From: Naematelia aurantialba
Taxonomy: Eukaryota; Basidiomycota; Tremellomycetes; Tremellales; Naemateliaceae
DNA length: 64,000 nt
Assembly: GCA_021527695.1 (NCBI GenBank)
Contig: JAKFAO010000002.1
Span: 1,922,501 to 1,986,500, forward strand
Direction of reading: 5' to 3'
The translations under genes were made by a program, and so were the position numbers. Under the pieces are notes generated by a model. It did no database searches and was not told where the DNA came from. It saw only the letters and a program-made list of their open reading frames with translations. Positions 21,771 through 32,200 of the stretch are shown one piece after another; the stretch's first letter is position 1; each line of letters begins with the position of its first letter.

Positions 21771-23919
21771 CTATGCTACACCGTCGACCTCGTCAACGTC
21801 CATGCTCTCCACCTCGACAGCGTCCTCCACAATCTTCTCATCCATATCCTCTTCCTCGCCAGGAACATCAAAGATGTTCTTCGTCGGCAGGCCTACCAGC
21901 TCGCCCCGCGGTTTTTCCTTCATGAGCCGCCCGACGCCGTCCAGCCATCCCTGCCTGATTTGGATCAGGCGCTTCAAGCTGTCCGGGACCGGCGGACGCC
22001 CATTTCCACTTCCATTTGCCTGACCCCCTTGTGGGTGCTGGCTCTTCTTCATCCCGTACTTCTTGATACGCTTCGCCCAGGCAGCCTCAATGGCCTTCTC
22101 GACGCCGTCAAGCGCGGATTGGTATTCAGCGTATGCGATGCGCTTCTTGGCAATCTCGGCCAGCTGGGCTTTCCTAGACTCGTTGATAGAACTTTGCTGA
22201 TGTAGCATGCGCTGACATTGTCGAAGGGCAGCGGTGACCTCGTCATCATCCCGATTCGCTGGGTCAAACTAAAACTTCATCAGATCACGCATGCACGCTA
22301 GAAATGTCCACTTGCCTCCTCGTGTTCGCCGAGCAACATGACGGAACGTAGTTCTCGCTTGACCCGTTCTTCAATATCCACCACATCCACCTTGGCTGGT
22401 TCACGATGCGCCTCGTACTCGTTGGCTGCAGGCTCAGTCTTCCCTGCTTCCTTGTCCTTGATGACCGTTCTTCGTCCCAGAATCGCCGCGACGATGCGTT
22501 CCGTGAAGCTGCCAAGCCCGCGGTGCTCGTCGACGAGATTCTCATCGCGCATCTCATTCGCAGGAACAAAGTGCGGTAGTGGAAGGGCTCCATGTGAACT
22601 GCCAGCGAGGGCCTGACGCAGGTTGGGAACGTTGAGCCGCGGAGTCGTCCCTGGAGGATTACCGTCTTCCTCGTCCCACACTTCCGTGTAATGGCGCCCA
22701 CGTGGAGGAATGTCGTATGATTCTGGTGCATCCGCCTGGCACTGTATCAGCTTGCAGCGCGTCATAGTCGCCGTGGAGTCAGAGCAGAACTTGCCTTGAA
22801 CCCGAGCATTGCCAGATCGTCTTCTCTGACTTCTCGGAGGTACGGCTCGACCCCACTCCAAAACGTGGTAAAGTTGACCTGATTCGGTGCTTTCACATTA
22901 CTGTAGTCCTCGTTGACTTCACTCTGTTTCTTTGGTCCGGGTTTCGGCGGCTTCTGCACACCGGGGCGGAGAGGAACCAGCGGCCGTGCTGGAGGTGGAG
23001 GGAGGGAGAAGTCCATATTTGCGCCTGGACCTGACAGAACCGCCGGCGTCGACGCGGAAGGAGTGGGTGACGGGTCGATGGCTGGTCGGCCTTTCGGAAG
23101 ACTGGAAGAGAGTTTGAGCTTGAGACCCGACGTTGAAGTGGTATGAGCCAGGCTGGGAGGGGGAGACGCGAGCGTCGTCGAACGGTCCCGCACTTGCGCT
23201 GTATCTGCCATGAGCCACATTACTGCGAGGAGAAGGGAGAAGGATATGGACAGCCTGTCTCATCGTCACTCTCGAGCAAGCGCTTCTTCTTTTGCTTCTT
23301 CGGTTGACTGCCATAGGTGATTGGCTGGGAAGGGCCAGCGAGTGGTCGCGAGACATTTGATCCTTCCGAAGGCGCAGGAGAGGCTAATGAGCCAGACCGA
23401 AGCAGCATGGTCACAAGCATACGCATATACAAGATGGAACGGCATCACGTTGGATTCCACCCCAATCACCATGATCGCGAGTGGCGGGAAAGAATATTGG
23501 TAGAGGAAGGAGAGAAGGAAAGCCGACGCATGATCAGCTCGAGCACCTATGAGATTTGACTGCTGGCTGCTGCACTCACCGCTCTGCCTCTCTTTCTTGA
23601 CTTTGACGCCAGCAGGACTACCGATCCTCCCGGCCTTCGCCCTCTCGATGGCTTCCAACCTCGCTCCCGACCGTTCATTCGCCTCCAGCGCAGCACGTTC
23701 CTTGTCCCGCTCGCGCTCTTCAGCCTCTTCTCTGTCTTTCCGCTTCTTCTCCTTCCTGATCCTCTTGTCCTCCAAATCTGCTGCAACTACTGGGGGTCCC
23801 GCTGGATTCTGCAGTAATGCGCGGAGAGATTCGAGCTCCTCTAGCGATGGTACGGGGGGATACGAGGTAGATTGGATCAGGGAGAGAACGAAGGGCGGAT
23901 ACGACGCGCGTGCAGGCAT
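21771..23919 (-). CDS. NGG1: SAGA/ADA transcriptional adaptor Ngg1/Ada3
   Basis: Ada3/Ngg1 bridges the Gcn5 acetyltransferase and Ada2 within SAGA and ADA complexes in the nucleus. The chosen ATG at 23919 opens with MPARASYPPF and a segment reading SLEELESLRALLQ, followed by a charged Lys/Glu helix (about residues 50-110). A proline-rich middle follows. The family core is clear in the next exons: FTTFWSGVEPYLREVREDDL (near 22850), IPPRGRHYTEVWDEED (near 22690), GSFTERIVAAILGRR, VEERV-like IEERVKRELRSVMLLGEHEE, and a C-terminal coiled coil with QQSSINESRKAQLAEIAKKR and ending near 21771 in an acidic tail. About five introns; one (about 23220-23255) has a less typical donor. The upstream frame is open to 24114 only because a GA-rich repeat removes stops, so I reject the longer start. 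Identification is confident. Confidence 0.88.
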
Positions 23920-24353
23920 CTTGCGTTGCCTGCCAGCCACGGGTGACCAGCAAGAGGGAGAGCGAGAGAGAGTGAGAGAGAGTGAGAGAGAGTGAGAGAG
24001 AGTGAGAGAGAGTGAGAGTAAGAGTGAGAGAGCAGGCGAGAGTGTGTTTAAGAGATATACGCTGCTTGGTGGCGACACAGCAAGCAGGGAGATGAGAGGG
24101 CGAGGCGATGGCAAGCGATGAGGCGAGAGAGCGGAGGATCTGCAGACCGCGAAGCGAAAAGGCTATATAGGAGCGTGTAACAAAGGGGATCGTCGTCGAG
24201 GTTTGACCAGAGTAAAAGGAGGCGACCGACAGTCGGTCGAGACAACAGCCCGCATGACGTGGCATTACGGAAGCACCCGTCAGAGACCCTCCATTCACTG
24301 TTGTGCAATGCTCGTTTGTCGCTCGCGGTGAGCCGAGGACCGCATCGTCCAGC
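23920..24353. promoter_or_regulatory. Divergent promoter region between NGG1 and the CX9C gene
   Basis: The two start codons face away from each other across 434 bp, so both promoters must lie here unless leaders contain introns. The NGG1-proximal part holds the 10-bp GA-rich array. No clear TATA box was seen. Confidence 0.55.
23961..24020 (+). repeat. 10-bp GA-rich tandem repeat (AGTGAGAGAG)
   Basis: Six consecutive decamers, four of them identical (AGTGAGAGAG) and the outer two slightly varied, lie 42-101 bp upstream of the NGG1 ATG, in the presumed 5' leader or promoter. Confidence 0.9.
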
Positions 24354-24716
24354 ATGAGTGCAGCGGCCAGAGTGACGCGGTACAAGGATACGACACCGCT
24401 AAAGACGCTCGCGAAGGCTTCTCAAAGCTGTTCCGCCCAAGTACGCCCCCTCTCACTGCCCCGAACCTCCACCTCCCCTCGCACCAATGACTCAGCTGGC
24501 GACTCAACCAGCTGTCGCTCCGCATGCCAAGTGGCTGATAGAGATGTGCAGAGTCTGGCATACGGCAAGTGCGTCGGAGCTAGATACACCGAAGTATCAA
24601 AAGGCATGTGTGAGGCAGAGTTCCAGGCATTCAAAGACTGCGTGCAGGTACGTCCATTCTCGTTCACTTACGCCATCCGCACTAAGCTTCAGAAATCATT
24701 CGGGCGCAAGTGGTAG
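24354..24716 (+). CDS. Small twin-CX9C mitochondrial protein, NDUFAF8-like
   Basis: The spliced product is 68 residues: exons 24354-24440, 24552-24647 and 24693-24716 (87, 96 and 24 nt, in frame throughout). It reads SCSAQ, SLAYGKCVGARYTEVSKGM and CEAEFQAFKDCVQKSFGRKW, so two CX9C pairs form the usual disulphide-linked helical hairpin of intermembrane-space proteins imported by Mia40. The arrangement matches human NDUFAF8 (Cys-x9-Cys with AYG-x-C, then Cys-x9-Cys with EF-x-A/F), an assembly factor for respiratory complex I that partners NDUFAF5. The second intron is only 45 nt. The coding exons are too short and split for simple ORF finding. The CX9C fold is certain; the precise orthology is likely but inferred from a short match. 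Confidence 0.82.
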   Translation: MSAAARVTRYKDTTPLKTLAKASQSCSAQVRPLSLPRTSTSPRTNDSAGDSTSCRSACQVADRDVQSLAYGKCVGARYTEVSKGMCEAEFQAFKDCVQVRPFSFTYAIRTKLQKSFGRKW

Positions 24717-24860
24717 TACTGTCAATATGCAGGCCTCAGCATGTTGTAGCATAGAGAATATTCCTGACGATGCAAATGCGATACTGCGATACTGATTCAG
24801 ATCTATGCCTGCCAATTGCCGAATTGCGAGTAGCCAAGTATCAAGCCCTTTGGCTTCAAT

Positions 24861-26573
24861 CTATTCCACCTGAACGTCAGGCTCTTTCGCTCCGTCCCAG
24901 ACCACCTCATCCTGTCCTCTTTCTCGAGCCGCTCCGAACCGCCGGATCTCACCCATCTTGACCGCCTCCCACTCGATCCTGATGAACACCCACATCCAGC
25001 GTCGCATGAGTTCCAACGCTTCCATCATGAAGACCCCGCTCTCGATCTCCGAGATGGTATGCAGGTGAGAAGACAGCTTGAGCGACCAGGTGAAGCGCAG
25101 CACGAGGTCGATGAGCGTGAAGAGGTGGTAGACCAGCGGATCGGGGAGGAGGAGGATCGGGCGTAGGCCAAAAGCGAAGAACCGACTAGCGGCTGTTGTT
25201 GGGATTTCCACCGGAAGTGGCGGGGCAAAGGCTGGCGCCGGCGTCGGACAAGGCGATCTCTGATGTGATACCGTTGACCGGTGGAACAGTCTCTTCGCTC
25301 GGCCCCAGATCGTCAGATCGGATAATCGTCTCTGATGCCCCCTCGTGCCCCCAGGACTGCCGAGAAGTCCGCTCCCGTTCTCCACTCTGCGACTTGGCCC
25401 GAGCCAGGTGTCGACCTCACACAATGCTAGCCCCCAGTCCATCTCCACGTCCCACCAGAAACTGTACAGCGAATTGATCACTACGCTGAGAAGCCAGAGT
25501 CGGAACAGACGATGCTCGCCAAACCAGCGCCCTTCCTGCGCGCTCAACTCTTGGATGGTAAGACCGCGGGATAGAGCGACGTCAGAGAGAATCCCCTTTT
25601 GCGCCGCTGAGAACGCAATGACTGGAAAGGCGGAGAAGTACTTGATCGCATTGGCGAGTGGTCGAGGAGAGCTGTAGCCGGATTGGTGGTACTCGAGCAA
25701 ACATTGCCGGAAACGCAGGAGGTACGGCAAGCTGAGCAGATCGATCAGTGTAACGTCTCATGAGTCTTATAAAGCAATTTGGGACGCACCAGACCATAAA
25801 AAGGGTGATGTAGCCTGCTACACCATCCTGCGCGACCCGGCCTTGCGTGATATTTCCACTCCAGATCTGGCACACCGAGATCCACAAATCACCCAGAACT
25901 TTGGCGAAACTCGTGAGTATATCTGCGAGGATAACGTCTGAGAAGAAGATGGGATCGCGCAGCGGGGGCAGGAGAATACGTCTTATCGCTCTACACCATC
26001 AGTTAACCTGCGGGACCTACTTTCTCACCTTCTCAATGCTGCTCGTTCCCTCTCTCCTGGACCGTGCCACGGTGTCACGGCACCCACACCCACACCCAAT
26101 CCTATGACAGCTACTAGCAGCCGGTATCGCTCCATCAACTCTGCGTCGCCGTCGGTGAGCCAACGGAATAGGAACCATCCTCCCCCGACCCAAAGGGTGT
26201 ACACGAGGAATAGCTTGTACACCGGTCCAAACAACGCGGAGCTCTCCAGCCTGACATTTTTCGGCGCGCTCAGTGTCCGCGTACGGCCAGGGGTGTCGAG
26301 GTGGACGTTCTCGGCCTCTGGAATACCCAAAGAGTCCAATTCCAGTCCCGGTGGGTCGGGTTCATCGTCACGTATGTCAAGGATCCACGAGGTATCGAGA
26401 CCAAGGAGGTGGAGAACGTGGAGATTCACTGCCCACAACAGCTGCGCCAGGCCAATCAGGAAGAGTACGCGGAATGGGAGAGGGAAGGACTTGGAGAAGG
26501 TCGGGAGATGGAATTGCGCATGGGTGGGAGGGAAGGCGTCGGCGAGCGGAGCAGGAGGGGAGTCAATGTCCAT
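24861..26573 (-). CDS. ERD1: EXS-domain Golgi membrane protein Erd1
   Basis: Erd1 is a polytopic early-Golgi protein of the EXS family, needed in yeast for retention of ER luminal proteins and Golgi glycosylation; it recycles phosphate produced by glycosylation. The start at 26573 gives MDIDSPPAPLADAF, then a hydrophobic segment PFRVLFLIGLAQLLWAVNLH and a second near 26200. Exons downstream carry RDPIFFSDVILADILTSFAK (near 25940), VVINSLYSFWWDVEMDWGL (near 25440) and LRFTWSLKLSSH (near 25080), all hallmarks of the EXS domain. The C-terminal part reads MRRWMWVFIRIEWE, and the stop is at 24861-24863. A Ser/Pro-rich insert of about 80 residues separates the EXS hallmarks. It is convergent with the CX9C gene, the stops being 144 bp apart. 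Family call is secure; ERD1 rather than SYG1/XPR1 is based on the lack of an SPX domain and the short N-terminus. Confidence 0.87.
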
Positions 26574-26752
26574 GATATGGACTTGAAGAGGACTATGGAT
26601 GCAGCACCGAGGGTATCATACGGGAACGATGAGGAGCGAAGAGCCCTCAAGAGGTGATTTGTCTGGATGAGCTGGCTGAGAAAAAAAGTACGCGGTGGTG
26701 AAACAACGCAGTCGCCAAACAGTGTAAATGGACGGATGCGTGCATGCTCCAA

Positions 26753-27224
26753 TCACGTGGTTGAGAGCCTGATAACTGAGCCTGATACCTTGTTTATGCA
26801 CTCTTGGGACGTGGATTGGTGATGACCTGTCCTCTCGTCATTGACTGCGGTGCCAGAACACACTGAGTGTGGGTGACTACGAGCGACATCTTTCTGCTTC
26901 GGTAGAGCTCCTTTCAAGCGCCGGCCCTGAGAGACAAGAAGCGAGAAGACCATGAATAAGGTTTACGAGTCAATGAGGATACCCCAACTCCGACAACATG
27001 CTAGAGGACTGTCAACTTACCGACATGTACTTCTGACATAATTGCTCGTTGGATGTGAAGGACGGGAGCCAGAGGTTATGACCTGTCGTGTTTACAGCGT
27101 CATCAATCCTCCGTGAGTGCTGAGGAACACGAATTGTTTCCTGCACATCTTTGGCGGACTGGCAAATGGCAGTGCGAGCTTCGCGGCCCCTTTCTGTTGC
27201 CCTGTCGGACCTGCATAGCTCCAT
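26753..27224 (-). CDS. Possible small spliced gene of unknown function
   Basis: A two-exon model works on the minus strand: exon 1 is 27224-27021 (68 codons), a GTAAGT...CTCTCAG intron spans 26927-27020, and exon 2 is 26926-26753. Both exons are in phase 0 and the product would be 125 residues. It is basic and polar, with four Cys and no signal peptide or membrane segment that I can see, and matches nothing I recognise. The good splice signals and preserved frame are the only support. It lies in a coding-poor stretch, so it may equally be a non-coding transcript or chance. Confidence 0.3.
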
Positions 27225-27343
27225 CTAATTTTGGGTATACTTGTTCATCTAACTCCTTCTGATATGTGGCCCAGAAAACTACAATTAGCTGATTTTACCG
27301 GGATCGACCCAACCACAAACCACAACCCACATCGGCAAGCACA

Positions 27344-27995
27344 TTGACAGACGCATCGAACGACAAGTCCAAAATGAGTCTAAATTCGGACAACCAATTT
27401 CTGAGCACACATAAAACCACAGCGAACGATTCAAGTGCATTGCCAGACGAGGTAGCTGGCCTGAAGATGAACCGGAATAGAATCACGCAGTTGGAAACAG
27501 AGGTGTCTCAGCTGCAAGACAAGTATTTCGAGGAAGAAATCACCAGACGAACCGGTTGCTGCAGTCGTGTTTCTTCCTTCTTTCGCGAGCGACCCGCCCA
27601 GAAACGGCTGCGAACTGAGATCGTCGGGCGTCGGCGAGATCTCTGGTCACTGAGAGAGACGGTAAAACACACTGAGGAGAGAATGAACCGAACAACAATG
27701 ATGGAGACGCCTGAGAGCTTCGACGGGGAGACCGGAATCACAGCCGATGAGGTCGACACGGGGTTGTATCTCATACTGCAGGTGAGTCTTATGCAGCATG
27801 CCGGCAAAGTCAGGGAAGCCGTAGCTGACCTGCAAAGGCTGGCAGCCGGGCGCAACAAGTCAGGACCGGCACGACGTCAAGGGCGAGCACGGCGCCTGGC
27901 AGTGGGTGCTCGAGTGTGCGTTGAGGGTCGATTCGGGCTCTAGTATGCCTCCTTTCCATTGTATGATATATCTAGCCTCTTGGCGGAAACAATGA
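27344..27995 (+). CDS. Hypothetical coiled-coil protein
   Basis: The first exon (27344-27781) starts MTDASNDKSKMSLNSDN and contains a heptad-like stretch, MNRNRITQLETEVSQLQDKYFEEEI, followed by a basic Cys-containing segment (CCSRVSSFFRER) and a second charged helix. A GTGAGT donor at 27782 can join to 27864, giving a second exon that reads HDVKGEHGAWQWVLECALRV and stops at 27993-27995, for 189 residues. Without splicing the frame ends at 27943 (199 residues) and the tail becomes Arg/Gly-rich, which looks less natural. An alternative start is Met11 (27374). I recognise no family. The long, charged, open frame in an otherwise coding-poor stretch makes a real gene likely but not certain. Confidence 0.5.
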
Positions 27996-28528
27996 CATGC
28001 CTGTTTTCTTGATTCGATGAGTGCACCTTGACCGCCAGGACCTTGGCACATTCAGCTGTTGCGTACTGGAGCGCTTGAGTGAATGTGGCTATAGACGAAA
28101 TATTTTTCAGTAAAGCTGCTTAGCGCCTAAGAGCCAGAAGACCCAGAAAGGGGGATTGCGAGTGAGCTACGTTCTCAACTCCGACACGCAACACGCCCTG
28201 AAGAATATTTATGACAGCATCCACGGCTGAGCGTGAACCTCTAGACTCGCCGCGTGGTCCGCTGAGCCCACAGCGTCCACAGCGTCCACAGCTTACCCGT
28301 TTACCTGAGGGCTGGAGGACACAGTCCCTTGTATCTCACCTCGCGACATCCTCCAATATGCAACGCGACCTATCGGGTCAATCAATGTAAGACGTAGTGA
28401 CGAAGATGCATGCCGCCAGTTGACAAGGGCACCCTTAAGTAGATTTGATAAAGTTCGCCGCCTTGATCCGTGCTTTGTTCCTGCCAACGGTGTTAGCTGG
28501 TTGTAATCCACGAAGCATTTGACAAAGC
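27996..28528. other. Spacer with no gene seen
   Basis: About 530 bases between the coiled-coil hypothetical gene and the mL54 stop. A short CAGCGTCCA duplication lies near 28268-28290. No ORF, tRNA-like element or mobile-element end was recognised. Confidence 0.5.
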
Positions 28529-28966
28529 TCACAGAGACTTCAGTCGTTTCCTCTCCGCCTCGAAATCCACCTTCTGGCCCTGTGTCAAATCCTTCCTCGG
28601 CTGCGCCGCCAACACGTTTGCTTTCTCCTCATCTAGTATCGTCCACAACCAGTCTGGGTACTCTTCATCGGCCTTTGCGACAGGATCCGGCTTGCCCTTG
28701 AAAATCGCCAAACCGGACATGACCGTGCCAGGTGCGCACTCGGAGATGACTGGAAAAGTCAGCCAGAACCCTACTTGCAGTGAAATAGACCTGCCCGCTT
28801 TCTTATTCTGCAATTGTCTTGGTGCGGAAGTCTTTGCCGAGGATGAGGCGGATGATGATGCGGCGCGAGATGAACACGAGGACGTCGAGAATTGTGATAT
28901 CAATGGACGAGCAGCAGCTCGTGATGAGCTTGCAAGCGTGCGTTGAGCTATTCTGGCGATAGACAT
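28529..28966 (-). CDS. MRPL37: Mitochondrial large-subunit ribosomal protein mL54
   Basis: The start at 28966 gives MSIARIAQRTLASSSRAAAR and a long Ser/Ala/Arg-rich, acid-free N-terminus typical of a mitochondrial targeting presequence. The mature part carries the mL54 (yeast Mrpl37) signature CAPGTVMSGLAIFKGKPDPV followed by ADEEYPDWLWTILDEEKAN, and a basic tail ending in ERKRLKSL with the stop at 28529-28531. The frame is open throughout (145 residues). An in-frame 36-nt stretch between LQ and CAPGT begins GTAGGG and ends GAG and could be an intron, which would give 133 residues; sequence alone does not decide. It is head to head with CTF4, the two ATGs being 254 bp apart. Confidence 0.85.
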   Translation of the reverse strand: MSIARIAQRTLASSSRAAARPLISQFSTSSCSSRAASSSASSSAKTSAPRQLQNKKAGRSISLQVGFWLTFPVISECAPGTVMSGLAIFKGKPDPVAKADEEYPDWLWTILDEEKANVLAAQPRKDLTQGQKVDFEAERKRLKSL

Positions 28967-29220
28967 GGCCGTAGCAAAATCGAATGACCTTTGCAGTGTC
29001 TCGATGACTTTTGACGGAATAGCGAACGCAAGACGAATAGATACAGAAACCGAATGTATGACGTGGTATTTTGTGAAGTGACTGACCACGTGCGATGGTT
29101 CCCGTTATCAACGCCCCGACGCGTCGCGTGCTGTGATTTCATGAGTGCCAGAAAATCAACCTGGATCCGTCAACGACACCTCGCTACCTCAGCAGCTCGG
29201 CTCTCGTCAGTATGGCAACC
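28967..29220. promoter_or_regulatory. Short divergent promoter of mL54 and CTF4
   Basis: Only 254 bp separate the two ATGs, so the genes must share or overlap their promoters. No TATA box is evident. Confidence 0.5.
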
Positions 29221-32200
29221 ATGGCAGCAGCAGAGGCAATCTCGTCCGTTCCATGCCATCTGTCAGGCATTACCCGGCTCTGCTTTGCTCCAGATGGCGC
29301 GTAAGTTGCTGTTCCACTCCTGCCACCTTGCTCTGACCACTGGGTATATATATAGGACGATCTTCACCGGCGGTTCAGACTGCCTGGTGCGAATACACAG
29401 GGCGGACGACCCAGAGTCCGAGCCTGGGTTCCATGACGACCATACAGACGCCGTTACCTGCCTAACCTGCTCCGTGAGTCAATCGTCCTAACCACTGCAA
29501 AGCATCTAACATAGTCCCCAGTCTACGGATCTCATCACTGCTTCCATGGATAACATCGCTCGCCGCTTCTCGTACCCCGCCAATCAGTTCGAAGGCTTTA
29601 TCACTCGGTCATCAGGTGTCCCTATCCGATGGGTCAGCGTGGATAAGGCTGGCGAGCGTGTGGCAGTCTGTAGCGAGTACGTTGAAATTCAGTCCATCCA
29701 TCGGAGCTTTGGCTTATATGACTTGTAGCGATCTCTTGGTGAAGATCGTCCATGTACGAGATACGTCTCGAGTCTCGCTTCTGACCGATAACACCAAATC
29801 CGTACGATCGGCGGCATGGGACCCACTAGGAAGATACCTCGTGAGTCCCGAAGGGCTCCCGTCCTCGCAGGTCTGACCCAATGTTAGACAACTGCCTGTT
29901 GCGATGGAAAGCTTCGGATATACGATATGAGCGGTTCCGAGCCAGTCCTTGTGAAAATTGTGGATGGCGTGATCGGTATGAGCGAATCCGAGTGAGTAGA
30001 GTGTTACCTCAGGTTGCAGTGGAGCTGATGTGAATAGCTCAATGACATCGTGCTATGTCGCTTGGCACCCTTCTGGGGCGTACGTTGCCGTGCCTACCCG
30101 AACATATGGTGTGTTACCTAATCGAGACCAAGACTGAACGTCCCAGACGTAGGGTTAATCGCACGAGATAGTTGGACTAAACAGGCGACATTTACCCATG
30201 ACGGACACAAATCTGTACGTTGGCATGCTTCCAGATGCATGTGCTGACGTTACGATAATAGGTGGTCGGCGAGCTGTCGTGGTCGCCCAACGGACGATAT
30301 TTGGCATCTGCTGCAGGTAATGAGATCCTCGTATGGTCAAATGAATCAAAAAAGGTCGTTGCGCGGTGAGTTCTGATTCCGCGTTGGAAAGGTTCTTACT
30401 CATGCTCGGTAGGTATCATAACAACGAGGGGGCAGTCTCCGGCATTTCTTTCTCTCCTACATCCAACCTACTCGCCTTCACATCTCTAGACGGATCATTC
30501 CACCGCTGGGTCAACCCAATACCCGCGGATCTCCCTTCCCCGTTCGCTACCGACGCACAGCAGGCAAAGAAAATCGATCGGCTGCTAGACGACGAGTTCG
30601 GTGATGACCTCGATCTCGAGGACAGAGGCGAGGAATTGGCGGAAGACCTCGGGGATGATTGGATCGTGGACGATGAGGGGATCTATGGCGCCGACGACGA
30701 CGAGAAGAAGTGGGGTATAGGCAGACAGGAGGTCGGTGAGTGGCGAGCAAGCGAATTTTGGGGTTTCCTTGCTGATTGTGTCAGTCAATGTCACCAAGGC
30801 TCAGGATCCATTTGTTCCTGGTAGTACGACCATGAAGAGCAAGAAGCGATATCTCGGTGAGTCGTTGATCTCCTCAATTGGCGCATACAGCTGATGCGGT
30901 CGACTCCAGCCTTCAACATGATTGGTGTCGTGGATGTCACCGATCAGGAATCACATCATGTCGTCAACGTAGAGTTCCACGACAAGTCGACACGGCGCGG
31001 CTATCATTTCCAGGATCACGTCAAATACACTATGGCATCCCTAGGTACGTATAGGCTGCTTGGGGTCCGCGTCTGATCTCGATGTAGGCGAGCAAGGCAT
31101 CGTGTATGCTGCACCAGCTGAGGGCGGTTCATCATCGACAGTCTATTATCGCCCCTACGACTCCTGGGCTTCGCAAGCTGATTGGTCTGTTTCGCTGTTG
31201 CCCGGCGAAGACGCGGTCTTGGTGGCCGCTGGTGGGCCCGCAGGCACTGAATCGATGGGCAGCGTCGTAGTCGCAACTAGTCGCGGGCTCGTGCGATTCC
31301 TGAGTAGCAGCGGCATTCAGCGGTATCTGTGGCGGTTGGCGGACGATGTCGTGTCCATGTCTGCAAGCAAATATTCTGTTATCATCGTACATCGCGAAGG
31401 CGGGACGAGTCTTGACGGTCAGTGGGCCGACTTCTTCCTGACGCGGCTGAAGCGTAGCAGGCTGCCAAAATCTGCGGTATACCCTGATCGACCTCGAGAC
31501 CTTTGAATCGATACAGGAGGGCCGGATACCCCTGTCAAAGAAAGTGACCTTGACCTGGGTTGGCTTTACCTCAGACGGCACACCAGCAATGTTTGACTCG
31601 ACGGGCGTTTTGTCTATTCTTGATCGCTATCGGCGACAAGGACAGGCAAGATGGGTGCCTTTACTAGACTCGGCATTATTGCCCAGACGAGAAGGAAAGC
31701 AGGAGACATATTGGCCCGTCGGGGTGACTGGATCGCATTTCACTTGCGTCATCCTGAAGGTGAGGCTAAATTGAGAGCTTGCAGGCGTGCGGCTGACGAG
31801 AGAAGGGCAACGAGAAGGAACCTTGGTTCCCACGACCGTTGATCCAGGAGCTCGAAATGCGCATGCCATTGTTGAATATGGACAATCAGCAGGGCAAGCT
31901 CGAAGAAAGGCGAGTTCCAGTGTCCTGTTACTTGATATGTGCTGATTATCTGCAGTGTGGTCAGAGGCGAGGTCGCTCTTTCTGTCCTTCAAGATAGTAT
32001 TATTGATGCCTCGGATCCCGACCTGGAGTACAGCATGAAAGAGCGCGAAATCGCCCTGGACAAGGAGCTGCTTCAGCTTGTGCAAGGCGCTTGTAAAGCC
32101 GACAATCTGCAGCGCGCGCTGGATGTCGCACGACTCATGCACCAACCGGGGACTATCGAAGCTGCGGCCAAAGTAGCGGCATTCTACCACCTGCCCGGCT

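Noticed and set aside
23920..24114. Longer NGG1 start at 24114 giving a Ser/Leu-rich N-terminus
   Set aside because: The extension is translated from the GA decamer repeat, which merely lacks stops; the start at 23919 begins protein-like sequence.
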